A stretch of DNA of 8,829 bases from Pseudaestuariivita sp. (GCA_020629995.1 JAHDCH010000093.1:1-8829), one strand, 5' to 3'; positions 1 through 7,062 are shown, counted from the stretch's first letter. The notes: generated by a model from the letters alone, not told the origin. A program made the numbers and translations.

Positions 1-211
1 ACCCCCACACCAGGTCCATCGCCAGCGCCACAAGGCACAGGCACAGCGTCTTGCCGAGTGTTTTGACAAAGCTGGTCGAGATGAGGCCGACGCCCAGCCC
101 TTCGGACAGCAGCGTCACACCCAGCGTAAAGACCGCAAGGCAGGCCAGAAAGATCAGCACGGACGGATGGCGCATCACGAAAGGCACGCGCCGCATGGTC
201 GGGTCTGTCAT
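1..211 (-). CDS. urtC: Urea ABC transporter permease UrtC, N-terminal part (cut by window edge)
   Basis: This is the second inner-membrane permease of the urea ABC transporter, expected to pair with UrtB. Only the first 70 codons are present; the gene runs off the left edge. The translation starts MTDPTMRRVPFV, continues with a hydrophobic segment (about residues 17-30) and ends in a KTLGKTLCLCLVALAMDLVW stretch. That matches the conserved UrtC/LivM start, in which a leucine- and alanine-rich helix ends in DLVWG. The ATG at 211 lies two bases after the urtB stop. A clear GGAGG Shine-Dalgarno (219-223) sits seven bases before it, inside the last codons of urtB, so translation is probably coupled. 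Being third after urtA and urtB fits the usual urtABCDE order. Family identity rests on this short stretch plus context. Confidence 0.88.
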   Translation of the reverse strand, partial: MTDPTMRRVPFVMRHPSVLIFLACLAVFTLGVTLLSEGLGVGLISTSFVKTLGKTLCLCLVALAMDLVWG

Positions 212-213
212 GG

Positions 214-2193
214 TCACACCTCCGCCGCCCGGCCCTTGAGAGCGATGATGCCCCGCGGTCGGAACTGGATGAACAGGATGATGAACAGGATCATGTAGGT
301 CTGCGCGGCGAGCGTGTTGGAGGGGTTGAACCACTCGATCCCCTTTTGCAGGCTTCCGACCATGGCCGCGCCCAGAAGCGTGCCCCAGATGTTGCCCACG
401 CCGCCCACGACCACGGTCATGAAGCTTTGCACGATGTAATCGGCGCCCATTTCGCTCGTGACCTTGGCGTATAGCCCGATCGCAACCCCGGCGATCCCGG
501 CAACGCCTGACCCGAATCCAAAGGTCAGCATGTTGATCTTTTCGGGATTGATACCCATCGACGCGGCCATGCGCGGGTTCTGGGTGACAGCCCGCACCTC
601 CAGCCCCAGCCGGGTGCGGTTCATCACGAACAGGAACAGAGCCAGGAACAGCAGCGCCAGCACAAAGATCGCGATGCGGATATAGCTGATCGATACGATG
701 TCGTTGATCACCAGCGATCCGTCCAGCCAGCCCGGCGATGTCAGCGGGCGTGCCTGCGTGCCAAAGATGTTCTTTGCGATCTGCTGAAGCGCGATCGAAA
801 TTCCGAACGTGGCCAGCAAGGTCTCGAGAGGACGGTGGTACAGATGCCGGATCACCAGCCGCTCCATCGCCACCCCGGCCGCAAAGGTCACGGCAAAGGC
901 GAGGGGCAGGGCGATGATGATCGACGCTGTGTATCCCGGGACAACCTGCTGGACGACATATCCGGTATAGGCGCCCATCATGATGAATTCGCCATGCGCC
1001 ATGTTGATCACCCGCATCACGCCAAAGGTGATTGCCAGCCCGATGGCCGCCAGAAAGTAGATCGACGCCAGCGACAGCGCGTCGAGCCCCAGATCAGCCA
1101 TCTGGTTCAGGCCGACCTTTGTTTCGATGCCCGCCAGCGCCTCTGCCGCAGCGGCGGCCACGGCGGGCGGCGCGCCCGTGTAGACATGGTAGAATGCGTA
1201 TTGGTCGAGGGCCCGGTCCACATCCGCATCGGTTGCGGCCTCGGCCACGGTGCCCGCGCGCGCCAGTGCCGCATAGGCCGCATCCCGGGCAGCTTCGGTC
1301 CCAAGGCTTGCTACCGGAACGCCGGCCACAGTCCCGCCGTCGATATGCGCGATCAGGGCCGCGCGTTTGTCTGCGGGGCCAAGGCGCGGGGGCGCCAGGC
1401 CGTCCTTGACCAGCAGGTCATAGGCCGCCTCCCGTCCCAAATCGTCGCCTCCGGGCGTCAGCTGGCGCAGGGCGCTGCCGTCCTCGGGCATGGCGCTGGC
1501 CACTTCTACCCGTGTTGCGACAAGAGGGTTGAGCGCGGCGCGCACATCAAGACCCAGATCGCCGCCCACCCGGTTGATTGCGTCAATCCGGGCGGTCTCG
1601 TCTTTGTCATAGGTGATGGTCAGCAATGTCTCGAGCCGGTCCATCCGCGCGCGCAGCGCAGCGTCTGTTTCGTCTGGCGCAACCGCGCGCAACGCAGCCA
1701 GATGCGCCGGCTCTGCATCGCGTTCGATCGCCTCGAGCGCCCTTGCGCGCTGGTCCGGGTCCGGGTCGCGCAGCTGAAACTGTACCAGCGCTGCCGCGAT
1801 CAGGCCGCGAATGCCGCTGTTGGGTTTGAGCTGTTTGAACCCGTCGTCCGGCGCGGTGCCCAGATCGCTGCCGTCGGCAAAGTCGAACAGGCGCAGCGTG
1901 TCGCGATCAATTTCTTCGGCGAACAGGAACAGACCGGTTTCCTTGTCCCGCCACATCTGCTTGGCGCGCCACTTGTCCAGAACGGTTTGGGCCTGCGGCA
2001 GCCCGCTGGCCGCCAGCGCGTCGATCGCCGGTCCAATCGTCTTGCGCGAGGACTTTGCAATGACCTCGCCGTGTTCTTGAAGCACTTTCTGAATTGGTGC
2101 TTCCGCGTCCGGGGATTGCGCCTGCGCGGGCAGGGCCCACAGCGTCAGGAGCGTCACCACAAGGGCAACAAGGGACCGGCATTTGTCCGACAT
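214..2193 (-). CDS. urtB: Urea ABC transporter permease UrtB with long periplasmic N-terminal extension
   Basis: 659 aa inner-membrane permease subunit of the urea transporter. Residues 1-26 look like a signal peptide (positive start, hydrophobic core, Ala-x-Ala end). Residues 27 to about 360 are Ala/Asp/Arg-rich and helical-looking, and should lie in the periplasm. Residues about 365-650 are the LivH-like permease core. It opens with the conserved GLAITFGVMRVINMAHGEF (387-403), has several hydrophobic spans, and has a cytoplasmic coupling-type loop at about 528-549 (RLGLEVRAVTQNPRMAASMG). The C-terminus is QFRPRGIIALKGR-like, typical of UrtB. Many UrtB proteins are about 300 aa (core only) or about 500-550 aa (extended), so this one is long. 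The ATG at 2193 has GGAA six bases upstream and gives an intact signal peptide. It follows urtA by 87 bases with an intervening hairpin. UrtB is certain; the role of the extension is unknown. Confidence 0.96.
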   Translation of the reverse strand: MSDKCRSLVALVVTLLTLWALPAQAQSPDAEAPIQKVLQEHGEVIAKSSRKTIGPAIDALAASGLPQAQTVLDKWRAKQMWRDKETGLFLFAEEIDRDTLRLFDFADGSDLGTAPDDGFKQLKPNSGIRGLIAAALVQFQLRDPDPDQRARALEAIERDAEPAHLAALRAVAPDETDAALRARMDRLETLLTITYDKDETARIDAINRVGGDLGLDVRAALNPLVATRVEVASAMPEDGSALRQLTPGGDDLGREAAYDLLVKDGLAPPRLGPADKRAALIAHIDGGTVAGVPVASLGTEAARDAAYAALARAGTVAEAATDADVDRALDQYAFYHVYTGAPPAVAAAAAEALAGIETKVGLNQMADLGLDALSLASIYFLAAIGLAITFGVMRVINMAHGEFIMMGAYTGYVVQQVVPGYTASIIIALPLAFAVTFAAGVAMERLVIRHLYHRPLETLLATFGISIALQQIAKNIFGTQARPLTSPGWLDGSLVINDIVSISYIRIAIFVLALLFLALFLFVMNRTRLGLEVRAVTQNPRMAASMGINPEKINMLTFGFGSGVAGIAGVAIGLYAKVTSEMGADYIVQSFMTVVVGGVGNIWGTLLGAAMVGSLQKGIEWFNPSNTLAAQTYMILFIILFIQFRPRGIIALKGRAAEV

Positions 2194-2233
2194 AAAGTGT
2201 TCCGACCCATTCAGGAAATCAAAGCAAAGGGTG

Positions 2234-2258
2234 CGGAGGGCAGCATGGCCGCCCTCCG
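2234..2258 (-). terminator. Intercistronic GC-rich hairpin between urtA and urtB (attenuator or RNA-stabilising stem)
   Basis: A perfect 8-bp dyad, CGGAGGGC at 2234-2241 and GCCCTCCG at 2251-2258, with a 9-base loop. It starts 22 bases after the urtA stop in the direction of transcription. What follows on the minus strand is CACCCTTTGCTTTGATTTCC, which is T-rich but has no continuous U-run, so it is at best a leaky terminator. Such stems after the binding-protein gene of ABC operons commonly raise the level of the binding protein over the permeases, by partial termination or by protecting the urtA mRNA 3' end. That role is inferred here; the dyad itself is seen directly. Confidence 0.6.
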
Positions 2259-2280
2259 GTCTTGGTGCGTGCGGCAGGCG

Positions 2281-3555
2281 TCAGTAGTTCGACTTGATCT
2301 GCACGCAGGTCTCGGTCTCGGTGTTGTACATCCCGCAGCCCAGCTCGGCCCAGTCGGACTTCAGCACCGCCGATTCCGGCAGGAAGTCGGTCCAGGCGTC
2401 GCCCGGCACTTCGGTGGTCTGGCTGATGATGTCAAACTGGCCGTCGTCCTGGATTTCGCCGATCAGGACCGGCTTGGCCAGGTGGTGGTTCGGCAGCATG
2501 ACCGCCGTGCCGCCGGTGAGGTTCGGGAATTCCTGCCCGTACATCGCCGAGCGGACCGCGTCCACGTCGGTCGTGCCGGCCTGCGTTGCCGCGTTCACCC
2601 ACATGTTGAAACCGATGTAGTGCGCCTCCATCGGATCGTTGGTCACGCGCTCTTCGCCCATGCGGGCTTTCCACGCTTCAACCCAGGCCTCGTTGGCCTC
2701 GGACTCGGCCGACTGGAAATAATTCCAGGCCGCCAGGTGACCCACCAGGTTGGTGGTATCTAGACCGGCCAGCTCTTCTTCACCAACCGAGAACGCCACA
2801 ACGGGGATGTCGTCGGCCGAAATTCCGGCGGCTGCCAGTTCTTTGTAAAAGCCGACGTTGGCGTCGCCATTGATGGTCGAGATCACGCCGACCTTTTTGC
2901 CATCTGCACCGAGCGCCACAACGTCGGCCACGATCTTGGACCAGTCCGAGTGGCCAAAGGGCGTGTAGTTCACAAAGATGTCGTCCGCGGCGATCCCTTT
3001 CTGCTGAAGATAGCTTTCCAGGATGTTGTTGGTCGTGCGCGGGTAGACATAGTCGGTGCCCAGCAGGGCGAACTTCTCGACTTCCAGCTCTTCAAGGAAA
3101 TAGTCGGTGGCCGGGATCGCCTGCTGGTTGGGCGCGGCGCCGGTGTAAAAGACGTTCTTCGAGCTTTCCTCGCCCTCGTACTGGACCGGATAGAACAGCA
3201 GACCGTTCAGTTCTTCGATCACCGGCAGCACCGATTTGCGGCTGACCGAGGTCCAGTTGCCGAAAATCACGTCAACGTTGTGCACGGTCAGCAGCTCGCG
3301 CGCCTTTTCGGCAAACAGCGGCCAGTCGGACGCGGGGTCGACGACCACGGCTTCCAGCTGGCAGCCCAGGACGCCGCCGGCTGCGTTTTGCTGTTCGACC
3401 AGCATTTCCATCGTGTCTTTCAGCGTCGTTTCCGAGATCGCCATCGTGCCCGAGAGCGAGTGCAGAACGCCGACCTTGATCGGGCAATCCTGTGCCATCG
3501 CGGGCAACGTCATCACCGCCAGGGCGGCAGCAGAACCAAGCAGAATGTGTTTCAT
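2281..3555 (-). CDS. urtA: Urea ABC transporter substrate-binding protein UrtA
   Basis: 424 aa periplasmic binding protein that captures urea and delivers it to the UrtBC channel. Residues 1-21 form a Sec signal peptide ending Ala-Met-Ala before Gln22. The mature part carries UrtA-specific stretches in order: IKVGVLHSLSGTMAISE (26-42), GNWTSVSRKSVLPV (about 98-111), LLFYPVQYEGEE (about 117-128), FYTGAAPNQQAIPA (about 134-147) and GTDYVYPRTTNN (about 163-174). Length matches the family. An in-frame ATG exists 57 bases upstream (3612), but it would put 19 charged residues before the signal peptide. The ATG at 3555 has AAGGA eight bases upstream and is preferred. It is the first gene of the operon, so the dyad-rich DNA upstream is the likely control region; urt operons are commonly nitrogen-controlled, but I see no clean NtrC site or sigma-54 promoter. 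Confidence 0.96.
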   Translation of the reverse strand: MKHILLGSAAALAVMTLPAMAQDCPIKVGVLHSLSGTMAISETTLKDTMEMLVEQQNAAGGVLGCQLEAVVVDPASDWPLFAEKARELLTVHNVDVIFGNWTSVSRKSVLPVIEELNGLLFYPVQYEGEESSKNVFYTGAAPNQQAIPATDYFLEELEVEKFALLGTDYVYPRTTNNILESYLQQKGIAADDIFVNYTPFGHSDWSKIVADVVALGADGKKVGVISTINGDANVGFYKELAAAGISADDIPVVAFSVGEEELAGLDTTNLVGHLAAWNYFQSAESEANEAWVEAWKARMGEERVTNDPMEAHYIGFNMWVNAATQAGTTDVDAVRSAMYGQEFPNLTGGTAVMLPNHHLAKPVLIGEIQDDGQFDIISQTTEVPGDAWTDFLPESAVLKSDWAELGCGMYNTETETCVQIKSNY

Positions 3556-3641
3556 CGCAGTTTTCCTTGTGGCTCCGCGCGGAAAACATTGCGTTTCATC
3601 ATGCAAATGCACATATGCCCCCCACGCAAGCTGATTGCGGA

Positions 3642-3682
3642 GTGTGATGGTGTACGGAGTTCCAAGGCCTGCACCATCACAC
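3642..3682. repeat. 11-bp perfect inverted repeat upstream of urtA (candidate operator)
   Basis: GTGTGATGGTG at 3642-3652 is the exact reverse complement of CACCATCACAC at 3672-3682, with a 19-base spacer. The arm centres are 30 bp apart, close to three helical turns, so two protein dimers or a looped protein could sit on one DNA face. It begins 87 bp upstream of the urtA start. Neither strand shows a T-run after it, which argues against an intrinsic terminator. CGGAGT also occurs twice here (3638-3643 and 3655-3660). A regulator site for the urt operon is an inference; the repeat is seen directly. Confidence 0.55.
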
Positions 3683-3687
3683 GTTAA

Positions 3688-3705
3688 CGGGATGCCGAGA
3701 TCCCG
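3688..3705. repeat. 6-bp hairpin dyad next to the CGTTAACG palindrome
   Basis: CGGGAT (3688-3693) pairs with ATCCCG (3700-3705) around a 6-base loop. It abuts the 8-bp palindrome CGTTAACG at 3682-3689, which in turn touches the right arm of the 11-bp inverted repeat. The three dyads form one compact cluster about 90-150 bp upstream of urtA. It is short enough to be chance in GC-rich DNA. Confidence 0.35.
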
Positions 3706-4004
3706 GCGACACTCCTTCCATGAACGTGGATGCCGCTGCGAGTGCGGCGAGGCGTCGCGGCAGCCCGAGCCGTGAAATCAGCCAAAAATTGTGCAACTTG
3801 CGGCTTGTTGCCTAATTAGTGCGCGCGCAACATTCTGGGCGCGCCGGACCAATTGCGCAAAATGGCGGCTATCTTGCTGATTTTATGTGCCCTTCTTGGC
3901 TGGCGAATGGCTTTTCCTGTTTCGATCGCCTTCGTCCGGGCTGTTTGTCTGCCTTTTTGTGACCCGCAGCTGTCGCCGCTGGTCATCAGATTTCTGGGTA
4001 GGAG

Positions 4005-4081
4005 TGGTAGGCCCGGCAGGACTTGAACCCGCAACCAAAGCGTTATGAGCGCTCTGCTCTAACCAATTGAGCTACAGGCCC
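4005..4081 (-). tRNA. tRNA-Ile2 (anticodon CAU, lysidine-modified)
   Basis: A full 77-base cloverleaf with encoded CCA. The arms are a 7-bp acceptor (GGGCCTG/CGGGCCT, two G-U pairs), D stem GCTC/GAGC, anticodon stem GAGCG/CGCTT, loop CTCATAA, and T arm GCGGG-TTCAAGT-CCTGC. The anticodon reads CAT. It is not the initiator: it lacks the mismatched first pair and the GGG/CCC anticodon stem. It also differs from the usual alphaproteobacterial elongator Met tRNA, which starts GGCGGGG. C4-G69 and C5-G68 pairs, with C32, A37 and A38 in the loop, resemble the AUA-reading Ile tRNA. There TilS converts C34 to lysidine. Automatic annotation may label it Met. It is transcribed away from purM. Confidence 0.9.
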
Positions 4082-4091
4082 CCTGCGCCGG

Positions 4092-4119
4092 TTCTGACCC
4101 TGCGGGCGGGGGGCGTCAA
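4092..4119 (-). promoter_or_regulatory. Candidate promoter of tRNA-Ile2
   Basis: On the minus strand, TTGACG (4114-4119, five of six to the -35 consensus) is followed after 16 bases by TCAGAA (4092-4097) as a weak -10. Transcription would begin near 4085, leaving only a few bases of 5' leader before the mature tRNA end at 4081. A CTTGAC-type -35 close to the gene is common for alphaproteobacterial tRNA genes. The -10 match is poor, so this is a pattern-based call. Confidence 0.4.
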
Positions 4120-4130
4120 GCCTTTCGGCG

Positions 4131-4159
4131 TGGACAGGGCGCGCGGGCGCGGCTATGCG
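4131..4159 (+). promoter_or_regulatory. Candidate purM promoter
   Basis: TGGACA (4131-4136, five of six to TTGACA), a 17-base spacer and TATGCG (4154-4159). Transcription would start near 4166, giving about 22 bases of leader before the purM ATG at 4188. It lies back-to-back with the candidate tRNA promoter, the two -35 elements being 11 bases apart. No PurR-like operator or riboswitch fold is apparent in the leader, which is too short for one. Confidence 0.35.
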
Positions 4160-4187
4160 GTGCGCGACAGATGCTGCGGGGGCTGAC

Positions 4188-5234
4188 ATGAGCGAGACCA
4201 AGAACGGGCTGACCTATGCCGAGGCGGGCGTGGACATCGACGCAGGCAATGCGCTGGTGGACCGGATCAAGCCTGCGGCGGGGCGCACCAATCGGCCTGG
4301 CGTGATGGCGGGGCTTGGTGGGTTCGGCGGTTTGTTCGACCTCAAGGCGGCAGGCTATGACGATCCTGTTCTTGTGGCGGCGACCGATGGTGTGGGCACC
4401 AAGCTGCGCATCGCGATCGACACAGGCGAAGTTGGCGGCGTCGGGATCGATCTGGTGGCCATGTGCGTCAACGACCTGGTGTGCCAGGGCGCCGAACCTT
4501 TGTTCTTTCTTGATTACTTTGCAACCGGGGCGCTGGACGTGACCCGCGCGGCGGCGGTGATCGAGGGGATCGCGGCAGGCTGCGAAGGCTCGGGCTGCGC
4601 GCTGATCGGGGGCGAGACAGCCGAGATGCCGGGCATGTACGAAGGCGCGGATTTCGACCTTGCGGGCTTTGCCGTCGGCGCGATGGAACGCGGCACTGCC
4701 TTGCCCTCTGGCGTGACCGAGGGCGACGTTCTGCTTGGCCTGGCGTCCGACGGCGTGCATTCCAACGGCTATTCGCTGGTGCGCCGGATTGTCGAATTGT
4801 CGGGCCTGAGCTGGGATGCGCCGTCGCCCTTTGGCGAAGGGTCGCTGGGCGCGGCCTTGCTGACCCCCACGCGGCTTTACGTCAAACCGGCACTGGCTGC
4901 GCTGCGCACCGGCGGGGTGCACGGACTGGCCCATATCACCGGCGGCGGGATCACCGAAAACCTGCCGCGCGTTTTGCCGGGCGGCCTTGGTGCCCGGGTT
5001 GACCTGAGTGCCTGGACGTTGCCACCGGTGTTCCGCTGGCTGGCCGAAACCGGCGGCGTGGCCGAGGCGGAATTGCTCAAGACGTTTAATGCCGGCATCG
5101 GCATGATCGTGGTCGCAAGCGCGGAGCAGGCTGGCACCGTGCGTGCCGCGCTGCAGGACGCGGGCGAGACGGTCTTTGATCTGGGCACGGTCGAGGCCGG
5201 AGAGGGCGTGCGCTACGAAGGCGCTCTTTTGTGA
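4188..5234 (+). CDS. purM: Phosphoribosylformylglycinamidine cyclo-ligase (AIR synthetase)
   Basis: 348 aa cytosolic enzyme of step 5 of purine synthesis: FGAM + ATP to AIR + ADP + phosphate. Family motifs appear in order: [12 protein letters not shown] (10-21), the ATDGVGTKL nucleotide and metal loop (65-73), [20 protein letters not shown] (88-107), [11 protein letters not shown] (141-151), [14 protein letters not shown] (184-197), TPTRLYVKP (226-234), [17 protein letters not shown] (248-264) and FNAGIGM (300-306). Length is normal. The frame is open from an ATG at 4155, but the ATG at 4188 has a GGGGG ribosome site seven bases or so upstream and gives the standard [18 protein letters not shown] start. 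It overlaps purN by four bases, so the two are one transcription unit. Confidence 0.97.
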   Translation: MSETKNGLTYAEAGVDIDAGNALVDRIKPAAGRTNRPGVMAGLGGFGGLFDLKAAGYDDPVLVAATDGVGTKLRIAIDTGEVGGVGIDLVAMCVNDLVCQGAEPLFFLDYFATGALDVTRAAAVIEGIAAGCEGSGCALIGGETAEMPGMYEGADFDLAGFAVGAMERGTALPSGVTEGDVLLGLASDGVHSNGYSLVRRIVELSGLSWDAPSPFGEGSLGAALLTPTRLYVKPALAALRTGGVHGLAHITGGGITENLPRVLPGGLGARVDLSAWTLPPVFRWLAETGGVAEAELLKTFNAGIGMIVVASAEQAGTVRAALQDAGETVFDLGTVEAGEGVRYEGALL

Positions 5235-5821
5235 GCAAACGCGTTGCGATCCTGATCTCTGGCGGCGGCTCCAATATGGTGTCGCTGGTGCGCAGTATGA
5301 CCGGCGCGCATCCGGCGAGGCCTTGCCTTGTCCTGGCGAACAGCGCCGGGGCAGGGGGGCTGGCCCGGGCAGCGGATCTGGGCGTTGAAACGGCGGTTGT
5401 CGATCACCGTCCTTTTGGCGGCGACCGTGCCGCGTTCGAAGATGCGCTGACTGCCCGGCTGGAAGAGGCCGCGCCCGACATCATATGCCTTGCAGGGTTC
5501 ATGCGGATCCTGACCGAAGGCTTTGTCAGCCATTGGCATGGCCGTATGCTGAACATCCATCCTTCGCTTTTGCCGCTCTACCGTGGGCTTGATACCCATG
5601 CCCGCGCTTTGGCGGCCGGGGACAGGACCCATGGCTGTACCGTGCACGAGGTCACGCCCGAACTGGATGACGGGCCGATCCTTGGTAAGGCTCTTGTGCC
5701 GGTGCTGCCCGGCGACACGCCTGAAACGCTGGCCGCACGCGTGCTTGAGAAAGAGCATCTTCTGTACCCCGCCGTGCTGCGCCGGTTTGCCGCCGGCGAC
5801 CGGACGCCCGTGACGCTGTAG
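5231..5821 (+). CDS. purN: Phosphoribosylglycinamide formyltransferase (GAR transformylase)
   Basis: 196 aa enzyme of step 3 of purine synthesis: 10-formyltetrahydrofolate + GAR to FGAR + tetrahydrofolate. It has the phosphate-binding ISGGGSNM loop (9-16; E. coli has SGNGSNL), [12 protein letters not shown] (83-94), [10 protein letters not shown] (106-115) and [12 protein letters not shown] (139-150). The catalytic triad is present as Asn108, His110 and Asp146, equivalent to E. coli Asn106/His108/Asp144. The start is GTG, with GTGA shared with the purM TGA stop. GAAGG (5217-5221) lies nine bases before it. This overlap implies translational coupling. No terminator hairpin is obvious after the TAG, so some readthrough into rnd is possible. 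Confidence 0.96.
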   Translation: MSKRVAILISGGGSNMVSLVRSMTGAHPARPCLVLANSAGAGGLARAADLGVETAVVDHRPFGGDRAAFEDALTARLEEAAPDIICLAGFMRILTEGFVSHWHGRMLNIHPSLLPLYRGLDTHARALAAGDRTHGCTVHEVTPELDDGPILGKALVPVLPGDTPETLAARVLEKEHLLYPAVLRRFAAGDRTPVTL

Positions 5822-5851
5822 CGTTCACACCCTGCCCAACGGATTCCCAAC

Positions 5852-5879
5852 TTGCCCAATCGGCGCGCTTCTGTAATGT
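5852..5879 (+). promoter_or_regulatory. Candidate rnd promoter
   Basis: TTGCCC (5852-5857), a 16-base spacer and TAATGT (5874-5879) in the 83-base gap between purN and rnd. Start of transcription would be near 5885-5887, about 20 bases before the rnd ATG. CCCAA is repeated at 5835, 5846 and 5855, roughly one helical turn apart, overlapping the -35. Both elements are partial matches, so rnd may instead be read from the purM promoter. Confidence 0.3.
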
Positions 5880-5904
5880 GGCCCAACCACTGAGCAAGGC
5901 CCGC

Positions 5905-7062
5905 ATGCACACGATCACCACGACCGAAGCGCTGCGCGAATTCTGCGTACGCGCCGCCCAGACCGACTATGTCACTGTCGATACCGAGTTCCTGCGCGAG
6001 CGGACGTATTATTCCAAACTGTGCCTGATCCAGCTGGCCTACGCCGGTGACGGCGAAAATGATGCCGTGCTGGTCGACCCGCTGGTCGATGGGCTGTCGT
6101 TGGACCCGCTGTATGATCTCTTTCGCGACGAAAGCGTGGTCAAGGTCTTCCATGCGGCGCGTCAGGATATCGAGATTTTCTACGTCGACGCGGGCGTCTT
6201 TCCGCAGCCGCTCTTTGACACTCAGGTCGCGGCGATGGTCTGCGGCTTTGGTGAACAGGTCGGGTACGAAACACTGGTGCGCAAGATCGCCAAGAAGTCG
6301 CTCGACAAATCCTCGCGCTTTACCGACTGGTCGCGCCGTCCGCTTTCGGATGCGCAAAAGAAATATGCGCTGGGCGACGTGACACACCTGCGCGAGATTT
6401 ACGAATTCCTTGCCGGCAAGATTGCCAAATCCAAACGCAGTCACTGGGTCGAGGAAGAGATCATCACGCTGATCTCGCCCGAAACCTACGACACGCCCCC
6501 CGACCTTGCCTGGAAACGGGTCAAGACACGGACCAACTCGCCGCGCTTTCTGGGGATTGTGCGCGAACTGGCCGCGTTCCGTGAACGGCATGCACAAGGC
6601 AACAACGTCCCGCGCAACCGGGTGTTCAAGGATGATGCGCTGGTCGAGCTGGCCTCGACCAAGCCGCGTTCGGTTCAGGATCTGGGCCGGTCGCGCCTGC
6701 TGTTGCGCGAGGCGCGCAAGGGGGCGATTGCCGAAGGCATTCTGGCGGCGGTGACTGCCGGGCTTGAATGTCCCGACGATCAATTGCCCAAAGTTGACAA
6801 ATCGCGCGACCGTCAGCAGGTGAACCCGGCCCTGGCCGATCTGTTGCGCGTGCTGCTCAAGGCGAAATCCGACGACACGGGTGTCGCGGCCCGCCTGATT
6901 GCCGCAGCCTCGGACCTGGACGCGATCGCCTCGGGCGAACGGGACGTTCAGGCGCTCAGCGGGTGGCGGCGCGAGGTGTTTGGCGAAGATGCCCTGCGCC
7001 TGTGCGATGGCAAGATCGCCCTGGCTGCCAAAGGCAATAACGTCACCACGATTGAGCTTTAG
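5905..7062 (+). CDS. rnd: Ribonuclease D
   Basis: 385 aa 3'-5' exoribonuclease that trims tRNA precursors and other small RNAs. The DEDDy nuclease domain spans about residues 1-175: Exo I has Asp26 and Glu28 (VDTEFLRERTYY), Exo II has Asp88 (VFHAARQDIEIF), and Exo III has Tyr154 and Asp158 (KKYALGDVTHL). All metal ligands and the Tyr are present, so it should be active. An HRDC-type RNA-binding domain lies at about 211-285, and a second, more diverged helical region fills 300-370, as in E. coli RNase D. An upstream in-frame GTG (5878) has no ribosome site. The ATG at 5905 has AAGG at the right distance and gives the family-like start. It follows purN at 83 bases on the same strand and converges with the lipoprotein gene (27-base gap). 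Confidence 0.95.
   Translation: MHTITTTEALREFCVRAAQTDYVTVDTEFLRERTYYSKLCLIQLAYAGDGENDAVLVDPLVDGLSLDPLYDLFRDESVVKVFHAARQDIEIFYVDAGVFPQPLFDTQVAAMVCGFGEQVGYETLVRKIAKKSLDKSSRFTDWSRRPLSDAQKKYALGDVTHLREIYEFLAGKIAKSKRSHWVEEEIITLISPETYDTPPDLAWKRVKTRTNSPRFLGIVRELAAFRERHAQGNNVPRNRVFKDDALVELASTKPRSVQDLGRSRLLLREARKGAIAEGILAAVTAGLECPDDQLPKVDKSRDRQQVNPALADLLRVLLKAKSDDTGVAARLIAAASDLDAIASGERDVQALSGWRREVFGEDALRLCDGKIALAAKGNNVTTIEL

Larger units (their letters stand above)
3556..4004. other. Gene-less region between urtA and tRNA-Ile2, likely urtA leader and control DNA
   Basis: 449 bases with no convincing gene. The half nearer urtA (3601-3705) is rich in dyads, listed separately. The other half (about 3780-3990) is less GC-rich, with CTAATTAG (3812-3819), GCGCGCGC and TTGCGCAA palindromic words and T-rich stretches on the plus strand. 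On the minus strand, TTGCGC (3855-3860) and CAGAAT (3832-3837), separated by 17 bases, could serve as a weak promoter reading toward urtA, but this is only a pattern match. A weak 5-bp stem (3793-3797/3807-3811) followed on the minus strand by TTTTT (3784-3788) could be a poor terminator for the tRNA transcript. Small reading frames here lack ribosome sites and I do not accept them. Confidence 0.5.

Noticed and set aside
835..2763. Open plus-strand frame of 642 codons opposite urtB and the end of urtA
   Set aside because: It is antisense to two certain genes, crosses the gap between them, reads as Arg/Gln/His/Gly-rich low-complexity protein, and resembles no family. Long antisense frames are expected in GC-rich coding DNA.
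3556..3612. Longer UrtA start at the ATG at 3612
   Set aside because: It would add 19 charged residues before the signal peptide; the ATG at 3555 has a proper ribosome site and intact signal.
3779..3797. NtrC-like site around CCAAAAATTGTGCA upstream of urtA
   Set aside because: Only one half (TTGTGCA) fits; the other half matches about three of seven positions. I also found no TGGCAC-N5-TTGC sigma-54 pattern near urtA.
3862..4026. Plus-strand 54-codon frame with a hydrophobic start (MAAILLILCALLG)
   Set aside because: It has no ribosome site and its end lies inside the antisense strand of the tRNA gene; hydrophobicity comes from T-rich DNA.
3816..4034. Minus-strand 72-codon frame beginning inside the tRNA
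   Set aside because: It starts within a mature tRNA sequence, is Arg/Lys-rich with no family likeness, and an internal ATG start has no good ribosome site.
3556..4081. tRNA-adjacent integration site or genomic island
   Set aside because: No integrase gene, no second copy of the tRNA 3' end and no other mobile signature in the window.
4116..4934. Open minus-strand frame of 272 codons opposite purM
   Set aside because: Arg/His/Gln-rich shadow of a clear purM; no family features.
5578..6783. Open minus-strand frame of 401 codons opposite rnd and purN
   Set aside because: It runs antisense to two genes with intact catalytic motifs and has no recognisable domain or ribosome site.
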